Below are positions 23,970-32,755 of a DNA stretch of 64,000 nt, in pieces. This DNA is from RBG-16-64-43 sp964353865 (GTDB lineage Bacteria; Chloroflexota; Anaerolineae; Anaerolineales; RBG-16-64-43). The position numbers and the translations under genes are program-made. The notes beneath the pieces are model-generated. The model was not told the DNA's origin and searched no databases. It was given only the letters and a program-made list of their open reading frames with translations. Every line of letters starts with the position of its first letter. Position 1 is the first letter of the stretch. The stretch is taken from NCBI GenBank assembly GCA_964353865.1, contig CAYGXJ010000078.1, forward strand, positions 29,006-93,005, in the 5' to 3' direction.

Positions 23970-25490
23970 ATGGGCCAATACTTCGAACTGCTGAGCCGCG
24001 ATCAGGTGCTGCGGGTTCACGAGGCATCACTGGAGATTCTCGACGAGGTGGGGCTGCTCATCCGCAATGCGCAAGCGCGTGAGATCCTCGCTGCACATGG
24101 CTGCCGCCCGCTGCCCGGGAGCGAGATCATGCACTTCCCGCGAGCCGTGGTTGAAGAGTTCCGCGTCTCGATCCCGCCCACCTTCACTTTTGGCGGCCGC
24201 GAGCCGCGCTTCGACCGGACGATCCCGGACGACAGCCCGGTGATGGTCACCGGCAGTTCGGCGCCGAACATCATCGACCCGCTGACCGGGCAGGAGCGAC
24301 GCGCGCGCTCGGAAGACTTGGCACGCATCGCCCATCTCGTCAACGGACTCCCGGGGTACGACGTCTTCTCCATCTCAACTCTGGCCGAAGACGCCCCTGC
24401 GGGCATGTTCAGCCTCACCCGCTTCTATGCCGCACTTAAGAACTGCGCCAAGCCGGTGCGCGGCAGCGGCCCGCCTGAGGACACCGAGAAGATTCTGCAA
24501 CTGGCGTATACCATCGCCGGAAGCGAAGCCGCCTACCGGGCACATCCTTTCGTGACCCATCACTACTGCCCGGTGGTTTCGCCGCTGACGATGGATTTCG
24601 ATTCGACCCAGATGCTCATCTATTACACCGAGCAAGGGCTGCCCTGCTACCCGACCATTGTCCCCAACGCCGGGCTCACATCGCCGCTGACTCTCCTGGG
24701 GACTTTAGCCCAGGGCAATGCGGAATTCCTGGCCGCGGCGGTTCTCGAGCAAATGGTGCGGCCCGGCAAAGCTACGATCTACGCCATGTTACCTACCGTG
24801 GCCGATATGCGCAGCGGGGCCTACGCGCCGGGCGCGATCGAGACCGGCGTGCTCTTCGTGGGGCACGCGCAGATGGCACGTTTCTACAATGTGCCCAACG
24901 GCGGCTACATTGGGCTGACCAATTCCAAACTCAACGACGCCCAATCGGGCTACGAGACCGGTATGTCGCTGGCGCTTGGCCTGGCGGCCGGCGTGGACAT
25001 GTTCAACACCGGCGGGTTGCTGGACGCGTTGATGGCATTCGATTTTGCCAAGGCGGCCATTGACGACGAAATCTTCATGATGGCCAAGCGGGCCAAGCGC
25101 GGACTGGAGTTCAGCGAGGACAACCTGGCCCTCGATCTGATTCGCGAGGTGGGACCGGCGGGCATGTTTATGGACAACGCGCACACGTTGGAGCGCATGA
25201 AGACGGCCGCCTTCCTGCCCGAGATTTCGGATCGCGACGCTCGCGCCCAGTGGATCGAGCGCGGCGCCCTGGACTCACAGGAGCGCGCGATGCGCAAGGT
25301 GCAAGACATTCTGACCTGCGACAACCCGGTTGTGTTTTCCGCGGAGGTCGATGCACGCGTGCGCGCCAAATTCGCCGGTCTGGTGGCTGGGGACTCGCGC
25401 CCGCCCGAAGGCTGGACACGCGCCGCCCGGACCGCCCGGCGTGAGCGCACTGAACGGCGGCGACGCGAAGCGGCTGGCCAGAGCAGCTGA
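23970..25490 (+). CDS. MttB-like corrinoid-dependent methyltransferase (non-pyrrolysine)
   Basis: A 506-residue member of the trimethylamine methyltransferase superfamily (COG5598). The TIM-barrel landmarks are MGQYFELLSRDQVLRVHEA, MVTGSSAPNIIDP, FYAALKNCAKPVRG, GTLAQGNAEFLAAAVL and AAGVDMFNTGGLLDALMAFD. There is no in-frame TAG, so it belongs to the non-Pyl branch, which includes the glycine betaine enzyme MtgB and others acting on quaternary amines. It would pass a methyl group to the Co(I) corrinoid protein encoded at 27610. The substrate cannot be told from sequence. GGGACGAGG precedes the ATG. Confidence 0.9.
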   Translation: MGQYFELLSRDQVLRVHEASLEILDEVGLLIRNAQAREILAAHGCRPLPGSEIMHFPRAVVEEFRVSIPPTFTFGGREPRFDRTIPDDSPVMVTGSSAPNIIDPLTGQERRARSEDLARIAHLVNGLPGYDVFSISTLAEDAPAGMFSLTRFYAALKNCAKPVRGSGPPEDTEKILQLAYTIAGSEAAYRAHPFVTHHYCPVVSPLTMDFDSTQMLIYYTEQGLPCYPTIVPNAGLTSPLTLLGTLAQGNAEFLAAAVLEQMVRPGKATIYAMLPTVADMRSGAYAPGAIETGVLFVGHAQMARFYNVPNGGYIGLTNSKLNDAQSGYETGMSLALGLAAGVDMFNTGGLLDALMAFDFAKAAIDDEIFMMAKRAKRGLEFSEDNLALDLIREVGPAGMFMDNAHTLERMKTAAFLPEISDRDARAQWIERGALDSQERAMRKVQDILTCDNPVVFSAEVDARVRAKFAGLVAGDSRPPEGWTRAARTARRERTERRRREAAGQSS

Positions 25491-25570
25491 CGTGTGCCGC
25501 GAGGCCGGGAGTGGGAGAGGGGCAGGCCCGGCCCTCAATGCATACCCATCGATATGGGACGGATGACACT

Positions 25571-27613
25571 GTGACCGACAAGCCAACCTCAATCCCCGAA
25601 CACCAACTCGTGCTCGTGCCATCCGGGCGGCGCGGACTCATCGCAGAGGGGACCGACCTGCTCACCGCCTGCCGCTCACTGGGGGTGGATCTGGAATCGA
25701 TTTGCGGCGGCAAGCAGACCTGCGGCAAATGCCAGGTCGTCGTGGAGGAAGGGCGCTACGAGAAACACGGCCTCACCTCCGTCGCACGTCACCTCTCGCC
25801 GCCCGAGGCGCAAGAGATCGCCTGCGCGGCCAAATTCGATATCCACGGCCGACGGCTGGCCTGCGCCGCCCGCGTGCAGGGCGAATTGCTGGTCAGCGTG
25901 CCGGAGGAAAGCCAGGCGCGCAAACAGGTCATCGCCAAAGAGGCCACTGAGCGCACGATAACCATCCAGCCCGCGGTGCGGCTCATCTATATAGAAGTGA
26001 CCCCGGCCAACCTGGGTGACCATCGCGGGGATTGGCAACGGGTGCAGCAGGCGCTGCGTGAACAATGGCAGATCGCGTCGCCGGTCCTCGACCCGGCCGT
26101 GCTGCCCAGCCTGCAACCGGCGCTGCGCCGTGGCGGGAGCACGCTGACCCTCACCCTGTGGGACGAGCGCGAGGTGCTGCGCATCGAGCCCGGCTATGTG
26201 GAGCGGCTGGTCGGCCTGGCGGTGGATGTGGGTTCAACCACTATCGCGGCTCACCTGTGCGACTTGCGCACCGGCGCCGTGCTCGCCAGCGAATCGATGA
26301 TGAATCCCCAGGTGCGCTTCGGCGAAGACCTGATGAGCCGAGTGTCGTACGGCATGAGCGAGCCGCAAGGCGTGGCACGCATGCACCGTGCGGTCATCCG
26401 CGCCATCAACGAATTGGCCGAGAAGGCCGCTGCCCGCGGCGGGTTTACCTCGGGCGAGATCGTCGACAGCGTGCTGGTGGGCAACAGCATCATGCATCAC
26501 CTGCTGCTCGGGCTTGACCCGGTTGAGCTGGGCGGTGCGCCGTTTGCGCTGGCCACCTCCGGACCGCTCGACATGAAGGCGCGCGACCTGGGGCTGGCGT
26601 TCCACCGCGGCGCGCGGGTGCACGTGCTGCCGTGTATCGCCGGGCATGTGGGCGCCGACCACGTGGCGGCGCTGCTGGCCGAGGCGCCGCACAAGCAAGA
26701 TGAAGCGATGCTGCTCATCGATGTGGGGACCAACGCCGAGATCTCGCTCGGCAACCGCGAGCGAATGATGTGCGCCTCAAGCCCGACCGGGCCGGCCTTC
26801 GAGGGCGCGCAAATCACCCACGGCCAGCGCGCCGCTCCGGGCGCCATCGAGCGGGTGCGCATCGACCGCGTCACGCTCGAGCCGCACTTGAAGGTCATCG
26901 GCCATGAGACCTGGGTGGAGCCGCAGGCTGCGGACGAAGTGCCTGCCCAGGCACGTGCCACCGGCATCTGCGGCAGCGGCATCATCGAGGCCGTAGCGGA
27001 GATGTTCCTGGCCGGCATCATCACCTCCGACGGCCGCTTCGACGAACAGGCCGCCGAGCGCTCACCGCGCGTGCAATTCGAAGGACGCACCGGGCGCTAC
27101 GTGCTCGCGGACGCCGCGCAAACCGCTACCGGCGCGCCGATCGTGGTCACTCAGAGCGATGTGCGCGCGATTCAATTAGCCAAGGCGGCGTTGTATGCCG
27201 GCGTGCGGCTGCTCATGGAACATCAGGGCGTCGCGCAGGTCGACCGCATTGCACTGGCCGGCGCCTTCGGCAGTTACATCAGCCCGCGCCACGCGATGAT
27301 CCTGGGCATGATCCCAGACTGCGAGCTGGAGCGCGTGCAGGCCGTAGGTAATTCGGCGGGCGACGGAGCGCGCATTGCCCTGCTCGACCGCGAGCAGCGA
27401 GTGGAGGCGGAGCGGCTGGCGAGATGGGTGGAGCACGTGCAGACAGCCACCGAGCCCACCTTTCAAGATCTGTTCGTCGCGGCGCTTGCCTTGCCGCACG
27501 CGAGCGACGCCTTCCCTCATTTGCAGGCCGAGCTTCCTGCCCCGCGAACCGCCGCACGGGCGCGGCCGCGGCAAAGCCACACCAACCCATCCCACCTGGA
27601 GAATGCGGAATGA
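25571..27613 (+). CDS. Reductive activator of corrinoid proteins (RamA/RACE type, DUF4445)
   Basis: Reduces inactive Co(II) corrinoid to Co(I) using ATP. The N-terminal ferredoxin-like domain has C45-x5-C51-x2-C54 (ICGGKQTCGKC) plus C in RRLACAAR for a [2Fe-2S] cluster. A linker follows, then the ASKHA-type ATPase core (GLAVDVGSTTIAAHLCDL, LLIDVGTNAEISLGN, GICGSGIIEAVAEMF, RIALAGAFGSYI). About 680 residues, normal for the family. The GTG at 25571 matches the family N-terminus; an ATG at 25538 and a GTG at 25511 are alternatives. Its stop overlaps the corrinoid-protein start as ATGA, so activator and client are coupled. Confidence 0.9.
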   Translation: MTDKPTSIPEHQLVLVPSGRRGLIAEGTDLLTACRSLGVDLESICGGKQTCGKCQVVVEEGRYEKHGLTSVARHLSPPEAQEIACAAKFDIHGRRLACAARVQGELLVSVPEESQARKQVIAKEATERTITIQPAVRLIYIEVTPANLGDHRGDWQRVQQALREQWQIASPVLDPAVLPSLQPALRRGGSTLTLTLWDEREVLRIEPGYVERLVGLAVDVGSTTIAAHLCDLRTGAVLASESMMNPQVRFGEDLMSRVSYGMSEPQGVARMHRAVIRAINELAEKAAARGGFTSGEIVDSVLVGNSIMHHLLLGLDPVELGGAPFALATSGPLDMKARDLGLAFHRGARVHVLPCIAGHVGADHVAALLAEAPHKQDEAMLLIDVGTNAEISLGNRERMMCASSPTGPAFEGAQITHGQRAAPGAIERVRIDRVTLEPHLKVIGHETWVEPQAADEVPAQARATGICGSGIIEAVAEMFLAGIITSDGRFDEQAAERSPRVQFEGRTGRYVLADAAQTATGAPIVVTQSDVRAIQLAKAALYAGVRLLMEHQGVAQVDRIALAGAFGSYISPRHAMILGMIPDCELERVQAVGNSAGDGARIALLDREQRVEAERLARWVEHVQTATEPTFQDLFVAALALPHASDAFPHLQAELPAPRTAARARPRQSHTNPSHLENAE

Positions 27614-28293
27614 GCGAGGAATTGGATCTGACCAAGCTGCCGACCGAGGAGATCGTCCTGCAGATCAAGGACGACCTGTATGATGGACTGGCGGCTGAAG
27701 TTGCGGCCGCGGTCCGGGAACTGCTGCGTCGCGGCCTGACGCCCTACGAGGTTCTAACCGGATCGCTCGTGGCCGGGATGGATGTCGTGGGTGCGGATTT
27801 CCGCGACGGGGTCCTCTTCGTGCCCGAGGTGCTCATGGCCGCCAAGTCCATGAAGGCCGGCATGGAAATCCTGCGCCCGCTGCTGGTGGAGACCGGCGCG
27901 CCGCAGATCGGCACGTTCGTCATCGGGACGGTGAAAGGCGACATTCACGACATCGGCAAGAACCTGGTGGCGATGATGATGGAGGGGGCCGGGTTCAAGG
28001 TGGTGAACCTGGGCATCAACGTGGACGCGGAGAAGTTCATCGGCGCGGTGAAGGAGCACAAGCCCACTCTCTTCGGCATGAGCGCGCTGCTGACCACGAC
28101 CATGCCGTACATGGGGGTGGTGATCAAGGCTCTCAAGGAAGCCGGGTTGCGCGACGACCTGATTGTCTTGGTCGGCGGCGCACCGCTTAACGCCACTTTT
28201 GCCGAAGAGATCGAGGCCGACGCCTACTGTCGCGATGCGGCCATCGCGGTCGAAACGGCCAAGAAACTGGTCGCGCTCAAGCGCGGGGGCTAG
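27610..28293 (+). CDS. Methyltransferase corrinoid protein (MttC-like)
   Basis: Carries the methyl group on its cobalamin between the MttB-like enzyme and a THF methyltransferase. The 227-residue product has a helical cap domain (residues 1-90) and a Rossmann-like B12-binding domain with the DxHxxG signature GDIHDIGKN (D111, H113, G116; H113 is the cobalt ligand), then the SALLTTTM and VGGAPLN loops. It overlaps the activase gene by 4 bases. Confidence 0.95.
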   Translation: MSEELDLTKLPTEEIVLQIKDDLYDGLAAEVAAAVRELLRRGLTPYEVLTGSLVAGMDVVGADFRDGVLFVPEVLMAAKSMKAGMEILRPLLVETGAPQIGTFVIGTVKGDIHDIGKNLVAMMMEGAGFKVVNLGINVDAEKFIGAVKEHKPTLFGMSALLTTTMPYMGVVIKALKEAGLRDDLIVLVGGAPLNATFAEEIEADAYCRDAAIAVETAKKLVALKRGG

Positions 28294-28434
28294 CTTGGCC
28301 GCATGGGCAGGAGCGCGTCGGACGAGGCGGGACGGCGGCCAGGGGCTTGGGCGGGCCGACAATGGGCATCCGCTACCCACCTCGATCGGTGACATCGATA
28401 TCGGTCCAGACCACGTCGCCAACAAGGAGGCCGA

Positions 28435-29322
28435 ATGACAACCTGGAGTGAGTTGCTGGCGCAGCCAGGAGTGATCCTCGCCGATGGCGCGATGGGCACG
28501 ATGCTGATGGCAAACGGACTGGCATTCGGCAATTCCCCTGAACTATGGAACGTCGATGAGCCGCAGCGCGTGGGAGAGGTTCACGCGGCTTACCTCCAAG
28601 CGGGCGCGCGCATCCTCCTGACCAACACATTCGGCGGGAACCGCTTCCGCTTGCAGCTCCACAACTTGCAGGAGCGTGCCGCCGAACTGAACCGCGCTGC
28701 GGCACGCCTGGCTCGCGAAGCCGCGGGGGGCACCGCGCTGGTGGCGGGCGACATCGGCCCCAGCGGGGGCATCCTGGCGCCCCTCGGCGAACTGGAGCCC
28801 GAGGCAGCCGTGGCCGGGTTCGCCGAGCAGGCGGCGGCGCTGGTCGAGGGCGGGGTCGACGTGATCTGGCTCGAGACGATGTCGAGCCTGGAAGAGATGC
28901 GCGCGGCTATCGACGGAGTGCGGCGGGCGTCGGCGGGTATCCCGATCATCACCACGATGACGTTCGATACGCGCGGGCGGACGATGATGGGTGTGACGCC
29001 CGCGCGCGCGGCGCAGACTCTGAGCGGATGGGGGGCCGTGGCGGTGGGGGGCAACTGCGGCAACGGGCCGGACGAAATCCTCGAAGTGGTGGCCAAGATG
29101 CGGGCGACGGCGCCCGCCGCCACGCTCGTGGCCAAAGCCAACGCCGGCGTGCCGCACCTTGCGGCCGGGCGTCCGGTTTACGGCGCCGGCCCGGACGACA
29201 TGGCGCGCTACGCCATCGCGGCCGTCGAGGCCGGGGCGCGCGTCATCGGCGCGTGCTGCGGAAGCACACCAGACCATTTGCGAGCGATGCGCGATGCGCT
29301 CGCAGCCAAAGGCCTGCTCTAG
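28435..29322 (+). CDS. Homocysteine S-methyltransferase-domain protein (betaine/methyl-THF-linked)
   Basis: A 295-residue S-methyltransferase barrel like the N-terminal module of MetH or BHMT. It starts ILADGAMGTMLMANG and has the zinc ligands C208 (VGGNCGNGP) and C274/C275 (GACCGSTPDHL). As a stand-alone module in a corrinoid cluster, it may methylate homocysteine or a related thiol from the corrinoid protein. AAGGAGG lies before the ATG; a 141-base gap separates it from the corrinoid-protein gene. Confidence 0.88.
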   Translation: MTTWSELLAQPGVILADGAMGTMLMANGLAFGNSPELWNVDEPQRVGEVHAAYLQAGARILLTNTFGGNRFRLQLHNLQERAAELNRAAARLAREAAGGTALVAGDIGPSGGILAPLGELEPEAAVAGFAEQAAALVEGGVDVIWLETMSSLEEMRAAIDGVRRASAGIPIITTMTFDTRGRTMMGVTPARAAQTLSGWGAVAVGGNCGNGPDEILEVVAKMRATAPAATLVAKANAGVPHLAAGRPVYGAGPDDMARYAIAAVEAGARVIGACCGSTPDHLRAMRDALAAKGLL

Positions 29323-29336
29323 CGGGAGTGGTTGAG

Positions 29337-29918
29337 TTGCGAACTGCCTTGATCGCCTGTGGTGCATTGGCGCGCGAAGTGCTGGCTCTCAAAGCCAAAC
29401 ACAACTGGCAGGCGGAGGTGCTGGCCGTGCCGTCTTTGTTGCACAACACACCCGACCGCATCCCGCAGGCCGTGGCGCGGCGCATCCGCGAAGCGCGTGC
29501 CGCCTTCGACCGGGTCATCGTCGTTTACGGCGATTGCGGCACGGGCGGCCGGCTGGATGCGCTGCTCGCCGCCGAAGGCGTTGAACGTGTGGCGGGGCCT
29601 CATTGTTACGAGATGTACGCCAATGGTCAGTTCCAGGCGATGATGGACCGCGCGCCGGGCACGTTTTTCCTCACCGACTATTTGGCGCGTTCATTCGATC
29701 ATCTGGTCGTGGAGCGATTGGGTCTCGATCGCCACCCGGAACTGCGCGAGGACTTCTTCGCCAACTACACCAAGGTGGTCTATCTGGCGCAGGAGGACAA
29801 AGCGGAGCTGGTGGCCAAGGCGGAATGGGCTGCGCGCGCCCTTGGGCTGCCGCTGGAGGTGGTGCGTGTGGGCTACGGTGCACTCGAATCACGGCTGGTG
29901 GAGATGATGAAAGCATGA
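29337..29918 (+). CDS. DUF1638 protein of the corrinoid methyltransferase cluster
   Basis: A 193-residue conserved protein of unknown function. Features: LIACGALAREV at the start, FDRVIVVYGDCGTGG with a conserved Cys, and GPHCYEMYANG with a second. DUF1638 genes often accompany MttB-type and MetH-N-like genes, so a role in methyl transfer or cofactor handling is likely but unproven. The start is probably TTG at 29337, with GGGAG eight bases before it; a GTG at 29328 is the alternative. Its stop overlaps the next gene as ATGA. Confidence 0.8.
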   Translation: MRTALIACGALAREVLALKAKHNWQAEVLAVPSLLHNTPDRIPQAVARRIREARAAFDRVIVVYGDCGTGGRLDALLAAEGVERVAGPHCYEMYANGQFQAMMDRAPGTFFLTDYLARSFDHLVVERLGLDRHPELREDFFANYTKVVYLAQEDKAELVAKAEWAARALGLPLEVVRVGYGALESRLVEMMKA

Positions 29919-30220
29919 GCGTTGACGTTCGTATCGTTTCGTGGCGCGATATCCCGGCGCAGGTGAAGATCGGCGCCGGACGTGCGCGCATATCGCGTCC
30001 ACTCGCCGAGCGCTTTCAGCGCGCGATCGACGAGGCGGCGATGCGCGCCGGAAAAAGCGGCAGCGACGAATACCTCACCGAGTGGCGCACCTCCGACCCC
30101 GAGACCCGCGAAGGGGAACCCGAATCGGTGGCCGCGGAACTCGTGGCGGAGATCGAGGCCGCGTACCCCGAGGCGCGGCTGCAGGCCTTGGTGGCTCAGC
30201 GCGGGTTAGAGGCCGCATAG
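29915..30220 (+). CDS. Small 'virulence factor' domain protein
   Basis: A 101-residue protein matching my memory of the PF13769 'Virulence factor' family: VRIVSWRDIPAQVKIGAG, ERFQRAIDEAAMRAGKSG and YLTEWR. Despite the family name, it occurs in one-carbon clusters of environmental bacteria and has no known activity. Four-base overlap with the DUF1638 gene and a 38-base gap to metV place it inside the operon. Confidence 0.75.
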   Translation: MSVDVRIVSWRDIPAQVKIGAGRARISRPLAERFQRAIDEAAMRAGKSGSDEYLTEWRTSDPETREGEPESVAAELVAEIEAAYPEARLQALVAQRGLEAA

Positions 30221-30258
30221 TCCTTGCTGCACGACCGGGCGGGGAGAAGGTAGAGCGC

Positions 30259-30714
30259 ATGTCGTTCCTGCAAAACCATCCGGCGCTGCTCGAGACGGCC
30301 TACGACGCAACCACGCGCCTGCTGCATCCGTGGCGGCGCTGGCTGCGCCGCGGCGGGGCGACCGAGAAGCTTCTGGTCGTCGCCGAGCAGGTGGGCAAAG
30401 GCGCCATCTTCGACTGCCGCATGTGCGGCGAATGTGTGCTGCACAACACCGGCATGACCTGCCCGATGACCTGCCCTAAGAATATGCGCAACGGGCCGTG
30501 CGGCGGAGTGCGCCCCGACGGCCGCTGCGAAGTCCTTCCCGACCAGCCCTGCATTTGGACTGAGGCGTGGCAGCGCGCGGCGCGCATGCCCAAGTACGGC
30601 GGCGAAATCCACCTCATCCTGTCTCCGCTCGACCGCCAGCAGCAGGACCGCTCGGCTTGGTTGAACGAACTTCTCGGCCTGCCGGATTCGGTCCCCCAGG
30701 GATGGGACGAATGA
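30259..30714 (+). CDS. metV: Methylene-THF reductase C-terminal-type subunit MetV
   Basis: A 151-residue MTHFR_C (PF12225) protein, the MetV partner of MetF in acetogens. It is rich in cysteines placed for Fe-S or zinc: C53, C56, C59 (FDCRMCGECV), C68 and C72 (MTCPMTCPKN), C81, C90 and C98. MetV is thought to link MetF to its electron carrier. GGGGAGAAGG precedes the ATG; its stop overlaps the metF start as ATGA. Confidence 0.88.
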   Translation: MSFLQNHPALLETAYDATTRLLHPWRRWLRRGGATEKLLVVAEQVGKGAIFDCRMCGECVLHNTGMTCPMTCPKNMRNGPCGGVRPDGRCEVLPDQPCIWTEAWQRAARMPKYGGEIHLILSPLDRQQQDRSAWLNELLGLPDSVPQGWDE

Positions 30715-31670
30715 AGAGCGGCTCCCGGCTCGAGCGCGTGTTGCACTCCGGGCGATTTGCGGTGACGGCCGAGCTGAACCCGCCCGACAGCGCCGATGCG
30801 CAGGCAGTCTACGACCGCGCGTTGGTGCTGGCCTCGGTGTGCGACGCGATCAATGCCACCGATGCCTCGGGCGCCAATGTCCACATGTCGAGCGTCGGGG
30901 TGTGCGCATTGCTCACACGCGCCGGCTACGAGGCTGTGCTGCAGGTAAGCTGCCGCGACCGCAATCGCATCGCCATACAGGGCGATCTGCTGGGGGCGGC
31001 CGCCATGGGCGTGCGCAACGTGCTGTTCCTCACCGGCGACGGAGTCCAGGCTGGCGATCAGCCGCAGGCCAAGCCGGTGTTCGATCTGGATTCGATCGCT
31101 GCGCTGCGCATGGCACGCCTGATGCGCGACACGGGGCGCTTCCTTAGCGGGCGGACCCTCGAGGTGCCGCCGCGCATCTTCATGGGGGCGGCTGCCAACC
31201 CGTTTGTGCCACCGGTGAAGTTTCGCGCCCAGCACTTGGCCAAGAAAGTGGAAGCCGGGGCCGATTTCATCCAAACCCAGTACGTCTTTGACCTGGCGCG
31301 CATGCGCCAGTTCATGCGTGAAGTGTGCGATTTAGGGCTCGACCGCCGCGTCCACATTCTGGCTGGCGTGGGCCCGCTGCGCTCGGCCAAGACCGCGGAG
31401 TGGATGCGCAGCCACGTGCCGGGAGTGGTGGTGCCGGATGACGCGGTACATCGCCTGCGCGGCGTGCCGACCGACCACCAACGCGAAGAGGGCAAACGCC
31501 TGTGCATCGAGATTATCCGTGAACTGCGCGAGATGCCTGGCATTCATGGAGTGCATGTGATGGCCTATCGCCAGGAGGAGCTGGTGGCGGAAATCATCGA
31601 AGAAGCCGGCCTGCTCCCGCGACGGGCGGAGCCCGAAGCGACGGCGCGAGTTGAGGAGAAAGTGGCCTGA
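30711..31670 (+). CDS. metF: 5,10-methylenetetrahydrofolate reductase
   Basis: Interconverts methyl-THF and methylene-THF. The 319-residue FAD barrel contains VTAELNPPDS (catalytic Glu), NVLFLTGDG and ADFIQTQYVFD, followed by ILAGVGPLRS. Here it would oxidise methyl-THF made from the corrinoid protein, or run in reverse for methionine or acetyl-CoA synthesis. The MetVF pair with ATGA coupling is the acetogen-type arrangement. The next gene overlaps by one base (TGATG). Confidence 0.93.
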   Translation: MKSGSRLERVLHSGRFAVTAELNPPDSADAQAVYDRALVLASVCDAINATDASGANVHMSSVGVCALLTRAGYEAVLQVSCRDRNRIAIQGDLLGAAAMGVRNVLFLTGDGVQAGDQPQAKPVFDLDSIAALRMARLMRDTGRFLSGRTLEVPPRIFMGAAANPFVPPVKFRAQHLAKKVEAGADFIQTQYVFDLARMRQFMREVCDLGLDRRVHILAGVGPLRSAKTAEWMRSHVPGVVVPDDAVHRLRGVPTDHQREEGKRLCIEIIRELREMPGIHGVHVMAYRQEELVAEIIEEAGLLPRRAEPEATARVEEKVA

Positions 31671-32574
31671 TGGAAACCATTCTTCGTTCGCCGGGGCGCG
31701 AAGTGCGCATTGGCCCGGCGCGGCCCTTCGTCATCATCGGTGAACGGATCAACCCGACCAACCGCGCGCGGCTGGCGGCGGAAATGGCGGCCGGCGATTT
31801 CTCACGGGCGCGCGCGGAGGCGATTGCCCAGGTGCAAGCCGGGGCGCAGGTGCTGGATGTCAACGCGGGCATTCCGCTGGCCGACGAACCGGCCATCCTA
31901 GCCGAGGCTATCCGCGTCATCCAGGAGGCCGTCGATGTGCCGCTGCGCATCGATTCCTAGCTTGTCAAAGCGCTGGAAGCCGGTTTGGCCGCCTATCGCG
32001 GCAAACAGCTGGTCAATTCGGTGACCGGCGAGAGCGAGCGCCTGGAAGTGGTGCTGCCGCTGGTGAAGAAAAACGGCGCGGCGGTGATCGGCGTGGCCAA
32101 CGACGAGGGCGGTATCTCGGAAGACATACACGTGCGTTTCGCGGTGGCACAGAAGATCGTCGAGCGCGCGGAAGCGTTCGGCATCCCGCGTGAAGACGTG
32201 CTCATCGACCCGTGGCCATGCCCATCGGCGCGGTTGCCGCCGCCGGCGTCTCGCTGTTTGCCTTGGCGCGCCGGCTGCGCGAGGAACTCGGGGTCAACAC
32301 CGTGTGCGGGGCACCCAATATCTCGTTCGGCCTGCCGGATCGCGTAATGCTGAACGGCGCCTTTCTCACCATGGCCATCGGCGCGGGCATGACCTGTGCC
32401 ATCACTAATCCGCTGGAGGAGGACTTGCGCAAGTTGATCCTTGCGGCGGATGTGATGATGGCCCACGATGATAACTGCGCGTCGTGGCTCGCGGCGCAGC
32501 GACCGGCCGGCGACGGCGCGCGCGAGGAGCGTCTGGCAAGGCGCGAACGGCGCCGGGCGCAGCAGGGCGTGTAG
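31670..32574 (+). pseudogene. Methyl-THF:corrinoid methyltransferase (pterin-binding, AcsE/MtrH-like), disrupted
   Basis: A pterin-binding (PF00809) barrel of about 300 codons with two lesions. Codons 1-96 read FVIIGERINPTNR ... VLDVNAGIPLADEPA ... LRIDS, then an in-frame TAG at 31958-31960; the same frame continues perfectly (LVKALEAGLAAYRGK, NSVTGESERLEVVLPLVK). Homologues usually have serine there, so TCG to TAG would explain it. Near 32214 the frame breaks: VLIDP is followed by PLAMPIGAVAAAG only after restoring one base (ACCCGTGG for ACCCGCTGG), and it resumes to EERLARRERRRAQ. It would have moved methyl from corrinoid to THF. It is either a recent pseudogene or carries sequence errors. 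Confidence 0.82.
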
Positions 32575-32741
32575 CGCGCATCAAGCTGTCCTCGACAGCC
32601 AATCTGGAAGAGGGCATAGCACGCCTTACATTTGACCGCGCGCGAGTGGCATGCGCATGGCCCTGCGCGCGTTCCACGCTGCCCGGGTGACAGCGTTGGC
32701 TCGCGGGCCACGCGGCGCGACAGGCGCGCAAGTGCCTGTGC

Positions 32742-32747
32742 TACACT
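32742..32747 (+). promoter_or_regulatory. -10 box of the addB-like gene (leaderless)
   Basis: TGTGC followed by TACACT, ending 8 bases before the ATG at 32756, so the transcript probably begins at or beside the start codon. No clear -35 box. Confidence 0.45.
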
Positions 32748-32755
32748 AACCTTCG

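Noticed and set aside
31958..31960. In-frame TAG in a methyltransferase gene read as pyrrolysine
   Set aside because: Pyrrolysine is known in MtmB, MtbB and MttB, not in pterin-binding methyltransferases; homologues have Ser at this place, a second lesion lies downstream, and TAG ends several genes in this window (19140, 28291, 29320, 39668, 47980).
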